NCBI GenBank assembly: GCA_000697335.1
Contig: JNEM01012947.1
Span: 1 to 20,282, forward strand
Direction of reading: 5' to 3'
Source: Conidiobolus incongruus B7586
Taxonomy: Eukaryota > Entomophthoromycota > Entomophthoromycetes > Entomophthorales > Conidiobolaceae
Length of the DNA: 20,282 nucleotides
Shown: one piece after another, positions 1 to 10,523 of the stretch
Layout: the number at the start of each line of letters is the position of its first letter
How positions within the stretch are numbered: position 1 is the stretch's first letter
The notes under the pieces: model-generated
What the model saw: the letters and a program-made list of their open reading frames with translations, nothing else
What the model was told of the DNA's origin: nothing
Database searches by the model: none
Translations under genes and position numbers: made by a program

Positions 1-1041
1 CTTATTTAATTAATTGTAAATTATTCAGGTAGTTTTTTAATTAAAATAAAACATTATTTTTGAATATATTTTTTTACTATATTTATTAAAAAAATAACAA
101 TAAAGATTAATTTTTTAACTCTAAAATGATAAATCCAATAATAAAAAGTAGATTTAAATAAATTAATATTTTTATAAGCTATTTGTAAATCTCTTAAGAT
201 TATTAAACAAGTTATTATTATTTGGTTCTAATAGTTAAAGATAATACTTATGAATATTATTATATAAATATAATATAAAACATAAGAAAAACAATTTATA
301 TAGAAGATATACTTCTGAACTAATTATAAAGCTTAAGAATTTCCTTATAATTATAATCAAAGTAATTACTATATATAGTATATAATATAAGAATAAACTG
401 TTAATAATTGTCTAATCTTTTATAAAAGTTATTTTAAGTAAAAATAGCGTAATCTAACTCTATATTATTTTTTTTAATAAATTTATATTTAATTCAAATA
501 TTTTATATTATAAGTGTATTTATTTTAATAATATTATCTTTATTTTTTAAATAAAGAATATTTTATTAAAAGTAAAATTTTTAAGTAAATTAAGATATTT
601 ATAATAGAATCTAATAATTGTAATAATAGTTATGATATTAAGTAAAAACTTTACTGTTAATTAAAGGTTTTTTTATCTTAAAAGTTAAAGTATGTTAATT
701 AATAATAATGACTAACTGATTATTAATGCCTTATTATTTCTTACTAATATAGAATTAAATTAACCATAGATCATTAAAAAATGGATTATAATAAAATCTT
801 AAATGATTTTAAAGAATTTATAGCTAAGCTTTAGTAATATTAAAATAAATATTTATGATGGTTATTATCTAATTTAAAAATAATTAAAATTAACCTCAAA
901 TTTTGAATTAAAAGTATTTTAATAAAAAAATAATTATAAATTATATATATATTTTAAAAGTATTAATTCTCTTATATATTTTATAAATAATTAGTTTTTC
1001 AAGACTAGAAATATGGTTAAAAAATTTGCCATTTTTTTCAA
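1..1041 (-). mobile_element. Decayed mariner-type DNA transposon, copy 1 (truncated by window start)
   Basis: The stretch is extremely AT-rich, TpA-dense and almost free of CpA/TpG. It aligns by eye, in the same orientation, with the right part of the relic at 9225-10560. For example, 790-870 matches about 10282-10372 at roughly three quarters identity with few gaps, and many differences are C/T or G/A. Its right end carries a terminal-repeat-like motif (1017-1038) shared with both ends of the other copy. Any transposase would read on the minus strand, with its 5' end near 1000. No open frame survives. The left part lies outside the window, so the full length is unknown. Assignment to mariner rests on similarity to copy 2, where transposase motifs can be read. 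Confidence 0.6.
1017..1038 (-). repeat. Right terminal inverted repeat of mariner-type copy 1
   Basis: Read inward on the minus strand the motif is AAATGGCAAATTTTTTAA. It matches the inward-reading ends of copy 2 (9267-9282 and the complement of 10524-10541) with one or two differences. Inward of it, both copies continue with a similar TTTCT...TTGAAAAA stretch, offset by about five bases. Confidence 0.5.
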
Positions 1042-1690
1042 AACTAATAAAATAAAAACTTTTAATATATAAGCTATTAAATTTGCCAAATTGAAATTGT
1101 TTTATCAAATTATATTTTTGAGAAACTTAAAAAGTTTAAATTAATTTCAGATATACTTAGAACACTGTATGTAATTGTTAATATCAAATAACTATAAATT
1201 AACCTCCAAAAGTGATGGGGTCAAGCTAATACCAATTAATTTAGTTTCAATCTTTGGAAAAAAATTTTGAATTTATCAAGTGATTAAATCTAAAAATTGA
1301 ATATTTAAAAAGATTAAATTAATAATATTTGATTGATGGATTGAAGGGTTAAACAGGATAATTTAAAACAAAAATTTAGAATTTTCACATTTTTCAATAT
1401 TAAACATGGTTGTAAAACTTATACAAGATATAATGTATTATAGTTCCTGATAAGAGTTAATAATTTAATTTAAATTATAATTTCTACCTATCTACTTTTG
1501 TCTATTTAATTAATATAAAATAGAAATAAATTACTTGAATAGATACTATTCAATTTGAAATTATATGTCTGATTTTTTTAATTCCAAGTTAAATACACTT
1601 GATATTAAATTTGGATTTAAAATGCGATATAAATACACTATTATCAAACTTTTTCAACCATTTTATAACTTTAAATGCATTTGAATATCG
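1042..1690. other. Intergenic, no gene seen
   Basis: The base composition returns to ordinary local intergenic values after about 1040, with CpA and TpG common again. No ORF or RNA gene was recognised. The last 100-200 bases presumably hold the promoter of the receptor-like gene starting at 1691, but no specific site stands out. Confidence 0.5.
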
Positions 1691-2588
1691 ATGAGTTCTT
1701 TACTTGAGACCAAATTAGCAAATGAGGAAGCAGCTCAACCTTTTCTAATACCCTATTCAATTCAAGGTATATTAATATGCATATGCGGCATAGCTCTCAC
1801 TGTCCCAGCACTTTGGATAATTTTGAAGAGCAATTTGAGGAAACTGCATCCAGATGTCATTATGAGTGGAATCCTATGTTTTATGAATTTATATATTTCT
1901 ATTGCAGTATTCTTCACTTTCGTATTCATAATTTGCGGATCAAATATATTGGTGTGGAATGGTTACCACTGTGATATTCAGTTATTGACACTGGTTATTC
2001 AGTTAATGTCCAATTCTTATTTAATTGGCTTAATCAGTTTGGAGCGGCGCTTGTTGATTGTTTTCAAAATTCAGTTTAATAGCTAACGTACCTATACTCG
2101 CCCACATCCTCATACTTTTCCCTCAATTTATATGTATTTGGGTCCTGAGTACAAGACATGCAAATCTATGTGTGTCGGGAGTGTACTGCAGGCACTACGC
2201 TCAAATTTCCGTAGGTGCTTTTGTTCTAATTATGTACATGGTACTCGGTATTTCAAGTCTGATCCTAGTTGCCTTCAGCTATACTAGTATTGTCATATTT
2301 CGGTACGATCAACTTAACCGCAATCAAAACACTCTAAATATCACCAAGCATGAAATTCTGATGGACGAATTGATAATCACTCTAAAATCCATATTAATTC
2401 TACTAATCTTTAAAATTAATCATTTTAGGAAAAATTATATACTGATCATGGAAGTTTTATATCAAATACCAAGGACTTTTGCAATCGATTCAATTGCTCA
2501 AAATTTGATGACCTATTCGTGTATCACAGATGTCAGATTGATGTTATTAATGAACCCTGAAATTAGGCTAAATTTTAAAAATTACTAA
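1691..2588 (+). pseudogene. 7TM (rhodopsin-like GPCR fold) receptor-like gene with one frame break
   Basis: Two adjoining frames together give one seven-helix membrane protein. The first (1691-2086, 131 aa) holds TM1 (about residues 23-47), TM2 (57-82) and TM3, which ends in Leu-Glu-Arg-Arg, matching the E/DR motif at the foot of TM3 in rhodopsin-like receptors. The second frame (up to 2588) holds TM4 (VPILAHILILFPQF), a Cys-bearing extracellular loop, TM5, a polar third loop, TM6, and TM7 ending in MNPEIRLNF, reminiscent of the NPxxY region. The break lies in the second intracellular loop near 2070-2090 and needs a shift of one base. I found no GT-AG intron there that keeps the end of TM3. 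So it is either a young pseudogene or a sequence/assembly error. Large families of such receptors are known in Conidiobolus-type fungi; the ligand is unknown. The family call is from topology and motifs only. Confidence 0.55.
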
Positions 2589-3145
2589 ACTAAAAAAATA
2601 AATTAATCCTAATAATCATGAAATTGATTACAATAATTTTGATGTTGAATTAAAAAAATAATATTAAATACAAATCTATAGTTATCAACTATCGTATTAT
2701 TCAATTCAATAAATTTGAAATTATTTGGTGTTAAATTGAAATGTGTGAATTAATAATTTGAAGATTGATAATCAATTGTTACTAAAATTTAATTACAAAT
2801 TAAAATATATTCAAAAATATTTATATGTGATATTATACACTCTGGTATATTTTAAAATATATTTTGATTAATTTCAAGTACTTGATGTTTCAATAACAGC
2901 ATATATTGAAATAACCAATTTTTTAGCGTTGAGAAAAATGTACAATAATTTATCAATTATCAATTACCAATTATGAATTAATAAATTAAGAATCAAATAA
3001 ACCTCAACTGTTATCATCTCAAAATAATGGATAAAAATAAAGTTTAAATTGATAAGGTAAAGGTATCGAACATTACATATGACAAATTAATAATATTTAA
3101 TAGATATTTTTATAATGATAAAACTGTTATACTCGAATGCTTGAA
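2589..3145. other. Intergenic between receptor-like gene and PRP46 3' end
   Basis: AT-rich DNA with ordinary CpA/TpG frequency and no ORF of note. It lies between the 3' ends of two convergent genes, so it should hold the two transcript ends rather than a promoter. Nothing else was recognised. Confidence 0.5.
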
Positions 3146-4981
3146 TTAATATCTAGTTCTTATTAATTTAGGTTTCCAATCGAGTGGATGTGATTCTTCT
3201 GTAGCATTTTCGTCCTCCTAGTTAATAATTAGTAGATGCCACAAAAATTAAATTTGAAAATGAATTACCTTCCAGATCTTAATAGTCTTATCAGCTTCCC
3301 CAGTGATGAGACGAATGCCAGTACGATCGAAAGTGCTGCAAAAGATACCCGCTTCGGATTCCAAACTTCCAGGTTGTGCGATACTGTCGAGAGTTTGGAA
3401 GCAATGGCCCGATTTCCAGTCCCAAAATTTCATACTGCCGTTGTCAGCTAATGAAATAGTTAGTAAGCCGTAGTAGAAGTCAGTTTCTAAATGTTACCTC
3501 CAGAGAATACCACGTTGTCTTCATTGATGCTGAGCGTATTGACAATAGCGTTGTGGCCACTGAAGTTCTGGATGAATTCACCGTCGGGACATTTGAATTG
3601 CTTGATATTGTCTGCAGCACCACTAAGGAATGAGAATTGCTTGGGATGGAGGGCAAGTGCACGTACACTCTTCTTGTGGTGAGTTAAAGTATGCATGGTG
3701 CGTCCCGCTGCCAAATCGAACAATTTGACAGTGGAGTCCATACTGCCAGTAATCACTTGGGGATCGGCTTCCTGACATTGGACGGATGCGACGGTGCCTT
3801 TGTGTCCCGTTAATGTGTGGATACAGGCTTTCGTTCGCATGTCCCACACTCGGGCTGTTGAGTCACGACCTGCAGTCACTAATACGTCTAAAACGGGATG
3901 AAGTGCTAAAGTATATACACCGCTGAGATGGCCGTGGTAGTGACGTATGACTTTATTTGTTTCCAAATCCCAGCACTTGACCATTTTGTCTTCACCACAT
4001 GAGAATAGGTAGGGGTGGCGGGGTGATACGGCAACACCTCGTACAGATGAAATATGACCTGTTAATGTTAATTTTAAGGTACCTGAAGCCAAATCCCAGA
4101 TCTGCAACAAAACAAATAAGAATGGATAAACATATATTAATATTGAATGACTTACTTTGATAGTTCTATCGCCTGAACCCGTAGCAAACCATTTGTTACC
4201 AGGTTCAACAGATATACAGCGTACCCAGCCCAAATGACCGCTGATAACCTACAAAAAATATTAATAAATTACAAAAATATTAATTAATGGAAATATTTAC
4301 ACGCATAAGTTTCCAAGGCGCGTGCCAAGTAGGACGAAGTGAATGAATTTCCTCCCTTCGAATCAAGCTGGTGCTCTTCGTTGAGAAATCTTGAGCGGGA
4401 TCTGGGTTAGTAGTAGCAGTTCTGGTAGTTAATGCTAATACGGTAGTAATATCAACTTCAGATTGTCTAAATACTATATTAGTGATATAAAATAAATACT
4501 AAGAGATAAAAAATTACTTGGGACGATTTACAGGTAAATTATCGATAATATTCGAGATTGATTCTTGGGTCAATTCGGGTTGATAACTTGTTGATTCCGT
4601 ATTCAAAACACCTGATATATTATTAATTGCAGAGCTTGAAAATTCTCTAAATTATAAATTACCACTTGCAATTGGGACGGGATTGGGAGGTTGAAAACTA
4701 ATTTCAGCCTGCTTTGTCTCCCCTTGTTTCAGCACCTTGTCAATATCTACGTTAGGTTCAGTAATATAACTTGGTATACTACGGAAATTTAAGTATTCGT
4801 CATAAACTTTGGTATTGAGTTTCACAGGTTCACTATGATATTTTAGAATTAGTAAAATTTGAAAAACAGATAGTATATTATAGGTTTTTTACATATCATA
4901 ATTAATGGGATCTTGACCACCTTTGTCGAATAAAGCTTTCGTAATTGAATTAGATATTGAATCAGATTTAGAATTTGTCAT
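3146..4981 (-). CDS. PRP46: Pre-mRNA-splicing WD40 protein Prp46/PLRG1 (8 exons, 488 aa)
   Basis: PLRG1/Prp46 is a core member of the Prp19 (NineTeen) complex, which sits in the activated spliceosome in the nucleus. Exons on the minus strand are 4893-4981, 4663-4832, 4518-4611, 4301-4466, 4156-4248, 3498-4101, 3269-3447 and 3146-3217. The seven introns are 50-60 nt, all GT-AG, and the joined length is 1467 nt. Residues 1-173 are the less conserved N-terminal part ending in the family signature WHAPWKLMR. Residues 174 to about 465 form seven WD repeats (for example [63 protein letters not shown]). The tail [14 protein letters not shown] matches the PLRG1 C-terminus and sits alone in the last exon. 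The start is the first ATG; the length is close to human PLRG1 (514) and yeast Prp46 (451). The gene is divergent from NTM1. Identification is firm. Confidence 0.96.
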
Positions 4982-5432
4982 TATAAATGAATTATAGTAA
5001 TTAATGATAAATTTATATAACTTTCAAGATATTATTTTGAAAAATTTTTTTTCAAATATTTTAAATTATTAATTTAATTGAATTTTCGTTTTTGTAAATA
5101 GGGTCACTCTTTTGGAATTCAAATTTATAATTTATTTATTTATGAAAAATGATTGTGGGATCAACAAATTTGGAATTGTTTTTTTACATAAATTTTGAAA
5201 AATAAAATTAATAATTAGATCTGAATAATAAATATTTGAAAATAGAACCATTCTTATCAACTTTTATAATGAATTAATCTTGTAATTGTATTAATATATA
5301 TATTTTATAACTAATGAAAAATTTTATTGTTTTGATACAAATCCCATAATCATTTTCTCACTATTATAAAAATTAAATTCAACATTATTCAATAAAAAAA
5401 TTCAATCAAGGATCATAAATCAAAAAAAAACG
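4982..5432. promoter_or_regulatory. Shared upstream region of divergent PRP46 and NTM1
   Basis: This 451-base gap separates the start codons of two genes transcribed away from each other, so both promoters must lie here. It is AT-rich with A/T runs, including an A-rich stretch just before the NTM1 ATG. No single TATA element or factor site can be picked out. The promoter role is inferred from gene arrangement only. Confidence 0.5.
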
Positions 5433-6171
5433 ATGAATGAATCAGAATTCTCTAAAAACGTAACCGACACCTGGTACTCCGATGCTGTAAACTATTGGAA
5501 TTCTGTCCCTAGTACAGTTGACGGTATGTTAGGAGGTTTAGGTCAACTCGATCTTCCCGAAGCTTTTACATCCCGACAACTTTTGAGTCAACTTAGCAAC
5601 AAGGACCGCACTCCACTTCCCAAACCATTAGAGTTGGATCATGCTTTGGACTGTGGCGCAGGTATTGGTCGTGTTACCAAAAATGCATTAAGTCACTACT
5701 TCAAAAAGGTAGATCTATTAGAACAAAATCCCGCATTTTTAGAAAAAGCTCGCGAATTTGTACCCCATGAAGTACTTGGTGAATCTTTTGCTATAGGTCT
5801 GCAGGACTTTGAATTTCCTCCCAATCGTTATAATTGTATTTGGCTACAGTGGGTCATTGGTCACCTTCATGATAATGATTTCGTCAAGTTTTTTAAGAAA
5901 GCTAAATTTGGTTTGAGACCTGAAGGTGTTGTGATTATCAAGGATAACGTGGCTAAGGAGGGTTACGAAATAGATCGTCAAGATAGTAGTGTGACGAGGT
6001 CGGATCAAGTACTTAAGGAATTGTTTGTTAAGTGTGGTTTGAAACTTGTTTATGAGAAAATTCAGCCTAATTTACCAAAGGGTTTGTATACTGTCAAAAT
6101 GTAAGTCTAATTTTATATAAATTAAGTTGATTTTTACTGATAATAAATTTAGGTACGTTTTAACATTTTAA
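5433..6171 (+). CDS. TAE1: Alpha N-terminal protein methyltransferase (NTM1/Tae1/NTMT1 family), 228 aa, 2 exons
   Basis: The enzyme uses S-adenosylmethionine to methylate the alpha-amino group of proteins beginning X-Pro-Lys after Met removal; yeast Tae1 acts on ribosomal proteins and human NTMT1 also on RCC1. Exon 1 is 5433-6100 and exon 2 is 6153-6171, joined over a 52-nt intron (GTAAGT...TTTAG) to give 687 nt. Visible motifs: SAM-binding DCGAGIGR at residues 73-80, an acidic DLLEQNP strand end near 94-100, the family block WLQWVIGHLHD (138-148), KDNVAKE (170-176) and DSSVTRSD (184-191). By alignment with NTMT1, the proposed catalytic residues correspond to H144, N172 and D184, all present. 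The C-terminus VKMYVLTF needs the 19-nt last exon. The length matches human NTMT1 (223). The gene is convergent with RPN3. Identification is firm. Confidence 0.95.
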
Positions 6172-6478
6172 TTAACTAATCATTCAACAAACATAATCAT
6201 ATTAAACGTATTTTATTACTAAATATTTATTCCAATAATAAAGTTTGGAATATAAATCAATTAAATAATTTTTAACTTTACAAAAATAATTCGATTTAAT
6301 TATAATTATTAACAATATTTCAATTAAGTATATTACAAAATGATTCGATAAAGTGAAATCACACTAAATCAACTATATTTCAACAATATAAAAATGCTTA
6401 TAACTATTATAATAATAAATTATTAAAGAATAAATCATTTTTATATATTAAGCCAAATTGTGAATAGTAAACTAAGGA
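6172..6478. other. Convergent intergenic between NTM1 and RPN3 3' ends
   Basis: AT-rich DNA with several AATAAA-like words on both strands, as expected where two transcripts end face to face. No gene was seen. Confidence 0.5.
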
Positions 6479-8212
6479 TTAAAAATCGCCTTCATCCTCA
6501 TCGTCAATATCTGCTTCAGAAATTTCTTTAACCAATTCTTTTTCCCTCTCACGAGCTTCTTCAGCACTTTCTAATTCCTTGCGGTGAGCATTCATGGGGA
6601 ATCGCATAGCCTAAAAATGCCAATTAGCGAATTATATTCTATATAAAATAGTAGGGATGATTACCTTGACACTGTCATTGTGCAAACTCAAACAAAAACT
6701 AATTCTCTGGTGGAATGCTGATTGGGGCTCATTGGTCGAGTAAATATCTACATGTTCTTTACTCTGAATGTACCCTTGTTCGTGATTGATCGTAGCGTTA
6801 ATCACACCGTCACGAATTGCCTTGGCAACAATGTACTCAACATTTTGTTCACTGTCCAACTGCAACTTGAAGCAAATTTCACGTAACGAGATTTTCGAGT
6901 AGCTCAAACTGATCATTCTGATACCGGTTTTAATAACGTTGTGGCGAAGTCGCAAAATGAGGGTGTAGTTGGAGTCGGCTTGGAATTTGGTTGAGTATTG
7001 TGCCAAGGTGGTTTGGAAGAGGTTGAGGTCACCGATGCGTACAGCTTGAGTGATGCCCAGATAGGGCACTAGGGATTTCTTGAGCATAGGCTGGCGGAAT
7101 AAAGTGCGTTCGGGGAGTTCACCCATTAATAATTGGACAATGATGAGTAATTTGTTACAAGTTTGCAAGAAGCCGGCGGATGCGGCAGTTTGGGGAGCTT
7201 TACGAATAGCTTGTAACAAATGCGTATGAGCTGAGCTGTAGTCCAATTGAATGGCGTTAATTCTTCCTAAGTAGTACATATAGCGGACGAATTGATTGTT
7301 GCTTACATTTTCCGGAAAGTTGGATTTGGAAATTAATTTTTCCGCTTGTTCATATTGTTTATTGTTGAAATAACTTCTCAATAAAAGATTAATTAAAGTA
7401 GCCTAATTGAAGTGTAAATTTATATTATTATATACAATTGAAATTATCATTAATTACTTGGCTTTCATTATCCCTTCTCAGAGTAGCAGTACGATAAATA
7501 TTTAACAAGTTGCTAAAAATAATTAATATTTAGAAATGATTAATATCTTAATATTCTATGACTTACGAATGAAATAAATTTAATTGACCTTTCAATTCGT
7601 AAAATCTACAAGTATAAAAATAAATTTTACTAGCTAATAAATCAGAAGTACGACGATTGATAGTTTGAATATAATCAATTAATTGATTGGACAATTGGAT
7701 ACCCTATATAAATATCATGTTAATAATAAATTCATATAATGATACTAAATTAATTACCAAGTCATATTCTTTAACATCCAGCAAATACAACTGAATTAAC
7801 AACCCAAAATATAATTCAATCTCAGGCAATATTTTCTTATTGCCTTCCAACTTGCTAGTCGCTACATCAATGCTCATTTCTCCTTTAATACTTTGGATAG
7901 TTTGTGTCAAAATATCATAACTAGGTAAATTTGGTTGGAGGAAAGTGTGTACTAATTCTGATAATAATTTCACATCCAGTTGACGTCGAATACTCGATAA
8001 ACTACGTAATACTCGAGAAATGAAACGGGATTCAATTGCGTTTACACCGCGTTCTAATAGAGTGATATTGTAATTGATATCTATAATTGAGGATTAATAA
8101 ATGTTGGAATGTTAGGTTTAGTAAAAATGATACCATTGATCAAAATTCCTTTAGTTTCGTTACCGGGTTGAGAATTAGTATTAGAAATTGATTTGTTATC
8201 TTGTTGTTCCAT
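6479..8212 (-). CDS. RPN3: 26S proteasome regulatory subunit Rpn3/PSMD3 (6 exons, 487 aa)
   Basis: Rpn3 is a PCI-domain subunit of the lid of the 19S regulatory particle and helps assemble and position the lid around the deubiquitinase Rpn11. Minus-strand exons are 8134-8212, 7758-8080, 7567-7703, 7458-7512, 6665-7402 and 6479-6610. The five introns are 53-55 nt with GT-AG ends; the joined length is 1464 nt. The N-terminal segment is short and Asn/Gln-rich. Helical repeats follow ([40 protein letters not shown]). The PCI region holds family-typical blocks: [39 protein letters not shown] and [18 protein letters not shown]. The last exon gives AMRFP, then [15 protein letters not shown] and an acidic end, as in PSMD3. 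It is slightly shorter than human PSMD3 (534) or yeast Rpn3 (523), mainly at the N-terminus. Identification is firm. Confidence 0.96.
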
Positions 8213-8466
8213 TAATGTAATACTTTGTAAATATATATATATATTAAACTATTGAAAAATTCTTAGATATTTGTTTGTAAAATATATGATTAATTATTAC
8301 TTTTTAATTGTTAATAGATTTATCAATAAAAATTGAAATTTGTAAATATTTATGTTTTTGGATTATCCACGTCATTTTTTGATTTTGGTATTTTCATTAA
8401 TCCCATAATACTTAAACTGAATAGAAATTGAAAATATAATTTGAACTGTATAGAAATCAGTACCAT

Positions 8467-8540
8467 GCTCCCATAGCTCAGTTGGTTAGAGCGTGGTGCT
8501 AATAACGCCAAGGTCACAGGTTCGATCCCTGTTGGGAGCA
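8467..8540 (+). tRNA. tRNA-Ile (anticodon AAT)
   Basis: This 74-nt gene folds as a full cloverleaf without an intron. The acceptor stem pairs GCTCCCA with TGGGAGC, followed by discriminator A. The D arm holds an A box (TAGCTCAGTTGG). The anticodon stem TGGTG/CGCCA (with one T-G pair) encloses loop CTAATAA, with anticodon AAT at 8501-8503. The T arm holds the B box GGTTCGATCCC. The anticodon A is expected to be edited to inosine to read ATT/ATC/ATA. It is nearly identical in its core to other eukaryotic tRNA-Ile(AAT). Confidence 0.96.
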
Positions 8541-8573
8541 CTGAGTCAAAACTTTCTAATCATATATTCACAA

Positions 8574-8580
8574 TTTTTTT
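8574..8580 (+). terminator. RNA polymerase III terminator of tRNA-Ile
   Basis: A run of seven T lies 33 bases after the tRNA-Ile 3' end on the coding strand. T runs of this length stop RNA polymerase III. Confidence 0.55.
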
Positions 8581-9224
8581 CTAATTCATTAATTTTTCAT
8601 TCGATCCATACTTTTTATTCCTCTAATTTAATATTATTATAATTTTGTTATTACAATCTTACTATTAATATCAACTTTATATACAAATCGGATTTGAATA
8701 TAACAAAATAAAATAATATAAGTTCAATTTTTAATCAATTACTTTTTTTAATTTATATATAACAAATATGGTTTAGATTTTGTAAAACTGTACATCAAAT
8801 TCTATACCTTATTTCTGTCAAAAATTTTTTAAAATATATTTGTTTTATTTACAACATTAATAAATATAACATTGATCATATTTATCACTTTATAATTTAT
8901 ATGATATCTAAATTTTTCAATTGTTTTAAGGATTTATATAAATCAAACAATTATATGTACAATATAATACTTTTTGATTCAATATCAAGTTATTGATTAT
9001 ATATTATGTATATCTAATTATATCATTAGTAAGTTTGTATTGAAATATTTGATAAATATTTGACTTGTTTGGCAATGCATTTGGACATTGCATATAGCCT
9101 AGAATAATATATATATAATTAGTACATTTAAATAAATATTTTTGATATTGATAAAAATAATACCAAATATTTTAAAATTTTGTAAAATGACTATATTTTC
9201 CAAAAATTACCAAAATATATAAAA
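8581..9224. other. Intergenic, no gene seen
   Basis: AT-rich DNA between the tRNA-Ile unit and the second transposon relic. CpA/TpG remain common (for example around 9061-9100), unlike in the neighbouring relic. No ORF or RNA structure was recognised. Confidence 0.5.
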
Positions 9225-9282
9225 ATTACCATAAAGTGCATTAAATTAATACTTTGTAATTTAAATAATGGGAATTTTTTAT
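9225..9282 (+). repeat. Left terminal inverted repeat of mariner-type copy 2
   Basis: ATTACCATA at 9225-9233 and AATGGGAATTTTTTAT at 9267-9282 occur in the same order and direction as the inward-read right end (complement of 10524-10560). They are spaced about 20 bases further apart here, so the left end may carry a small insertion, or the outer nonamer may match by chance. Confidence 0.5.
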
Positions 9283-10523
9283 GATTGAACAAAATAAACA
9301 TTTTAATATATAAAAAGTAAAAATAAATATATATTATAAAATTATTAATTTCTTTTATTTCTAATAACATTTTGCTATACTTTTAGTAAAGATCTAACAT
9401 TTAAAAAATAGTTCTTTTTATTAAAAACTAAAATTTAATATTTCACAAACTAATTAAATTTTCTTGTAGAAATTTTCTTTCCTATAAGCTAGTTTTTTAA
9501 TTGCCTAAAATAATTATAATTACATAAGTTATAATCTAAAGAATATACTAGATGTGTTAGTTTTTTCCAGTTATTTTTAATTAGAAAGTTTTTTACAACT
9601 TTAGATTTATGTATTTTATAATTATTATGCAAAATAATAGGTTTTCTCAAATTATATTAAGAATATCAATTAACAATAGTTTTATTTAAAAAAAAAATAT
9701 AAAGTTTACTCTTAATTAATTTTCTTTTAAAAACTAAATAAGAATAGCATATACTATTATAATCTATTACAACAATTAATATTCACTTATTAATAAAGTA
9801 TTTATTTAAAGGAATTTGTAGAAAAGGTTGATTTAACTTAATTTAACACTTTGATTTATGTTTTAATAAAAGATTATATAAAAAAATCTAAGATTCATTA
9901 ATTATAATAATTTACTGTAAAAGCTTTGGTTTCTAGCTATACCTTAGTAAATTTTGTTTAGCAATAACTACTCTAACTTTTTTTTAAGTTTTAGATAAAT
10001 TATAAGATACCTATTTAACATTTTTATTAATTAATTTTAATTTAAACTTTAATATATATAAAATACTTGTGTAACTAATATTAAAGTATTTTGATAATTT
10101 TTTAGCTGAAATAAAAAGGTGTTTTTCAATATAATATTTTACTCTATTAATAATTAAAAGAGTAATAGTTAAAATTAGTCTTTTAGATTTTAACAGGTTT
10201 TAGATAATTCCTCACTTAACTTTAAAGAAATTTACTAAACAATAAATTATTAATTTAAATAATATTTTATCATCAAAAGCTATTTGTAAATTTTAAACTA
10301 TTTTAAAAAGTTTATAATTAAGTTATACTAATATTACAATAAAAAATTTTTGATTATTATTATTTAATTTAAGTATGATTAAATTAAATAACTAATTTTA
10401 AAAATTAATTTTTTAATCAAAAAAATATTATATATATATATTTAATTCAAAACTATTTATTTTCCTATTTGTTTTGTATATATTTTTTTATTTGAAATTA
10501 ATAATATATTTGAAAAATCAGAA

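Noticed and set aside
177-200. Shared AGCTATTTGTAAAT word at 177 and 10278 as evidence for aligning the two relics
   Set aside because: The two words lie at different distances from the matching terminal motif (about 860 versus 265 bases), so the match is chance; the collinear alignment nearer the ends was used instead.
1777-1974. 65-aa plus-strand ORF inside the receptor-like gene
   Set aside because: Out of frame with the membrane helices and without hydrophobic or family pattern; a shadow frame.
2008-2073. Intron in the receptor-like gene as an explanation of the frame change
   Set aside because: The available GT-AG pairs either remove the conserved end of TM3 or do not restore the frame.
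3236-3847. Several ORFs on both strands within PRP46 (3236-3451 +, 3480-3668 -, 3491-3682 +, 3623-3847 -)
   Set aside because: They are shadows of the WD40 exons; none has independent support.
8350-8541. 63-aa minus-strand ORF beginning MLPTGIEPVT
   Set aside because: Its start is the antisense of the tRNA-Ile gene at 8467-8540; this is a well-known spurious translation of tRNA genes.
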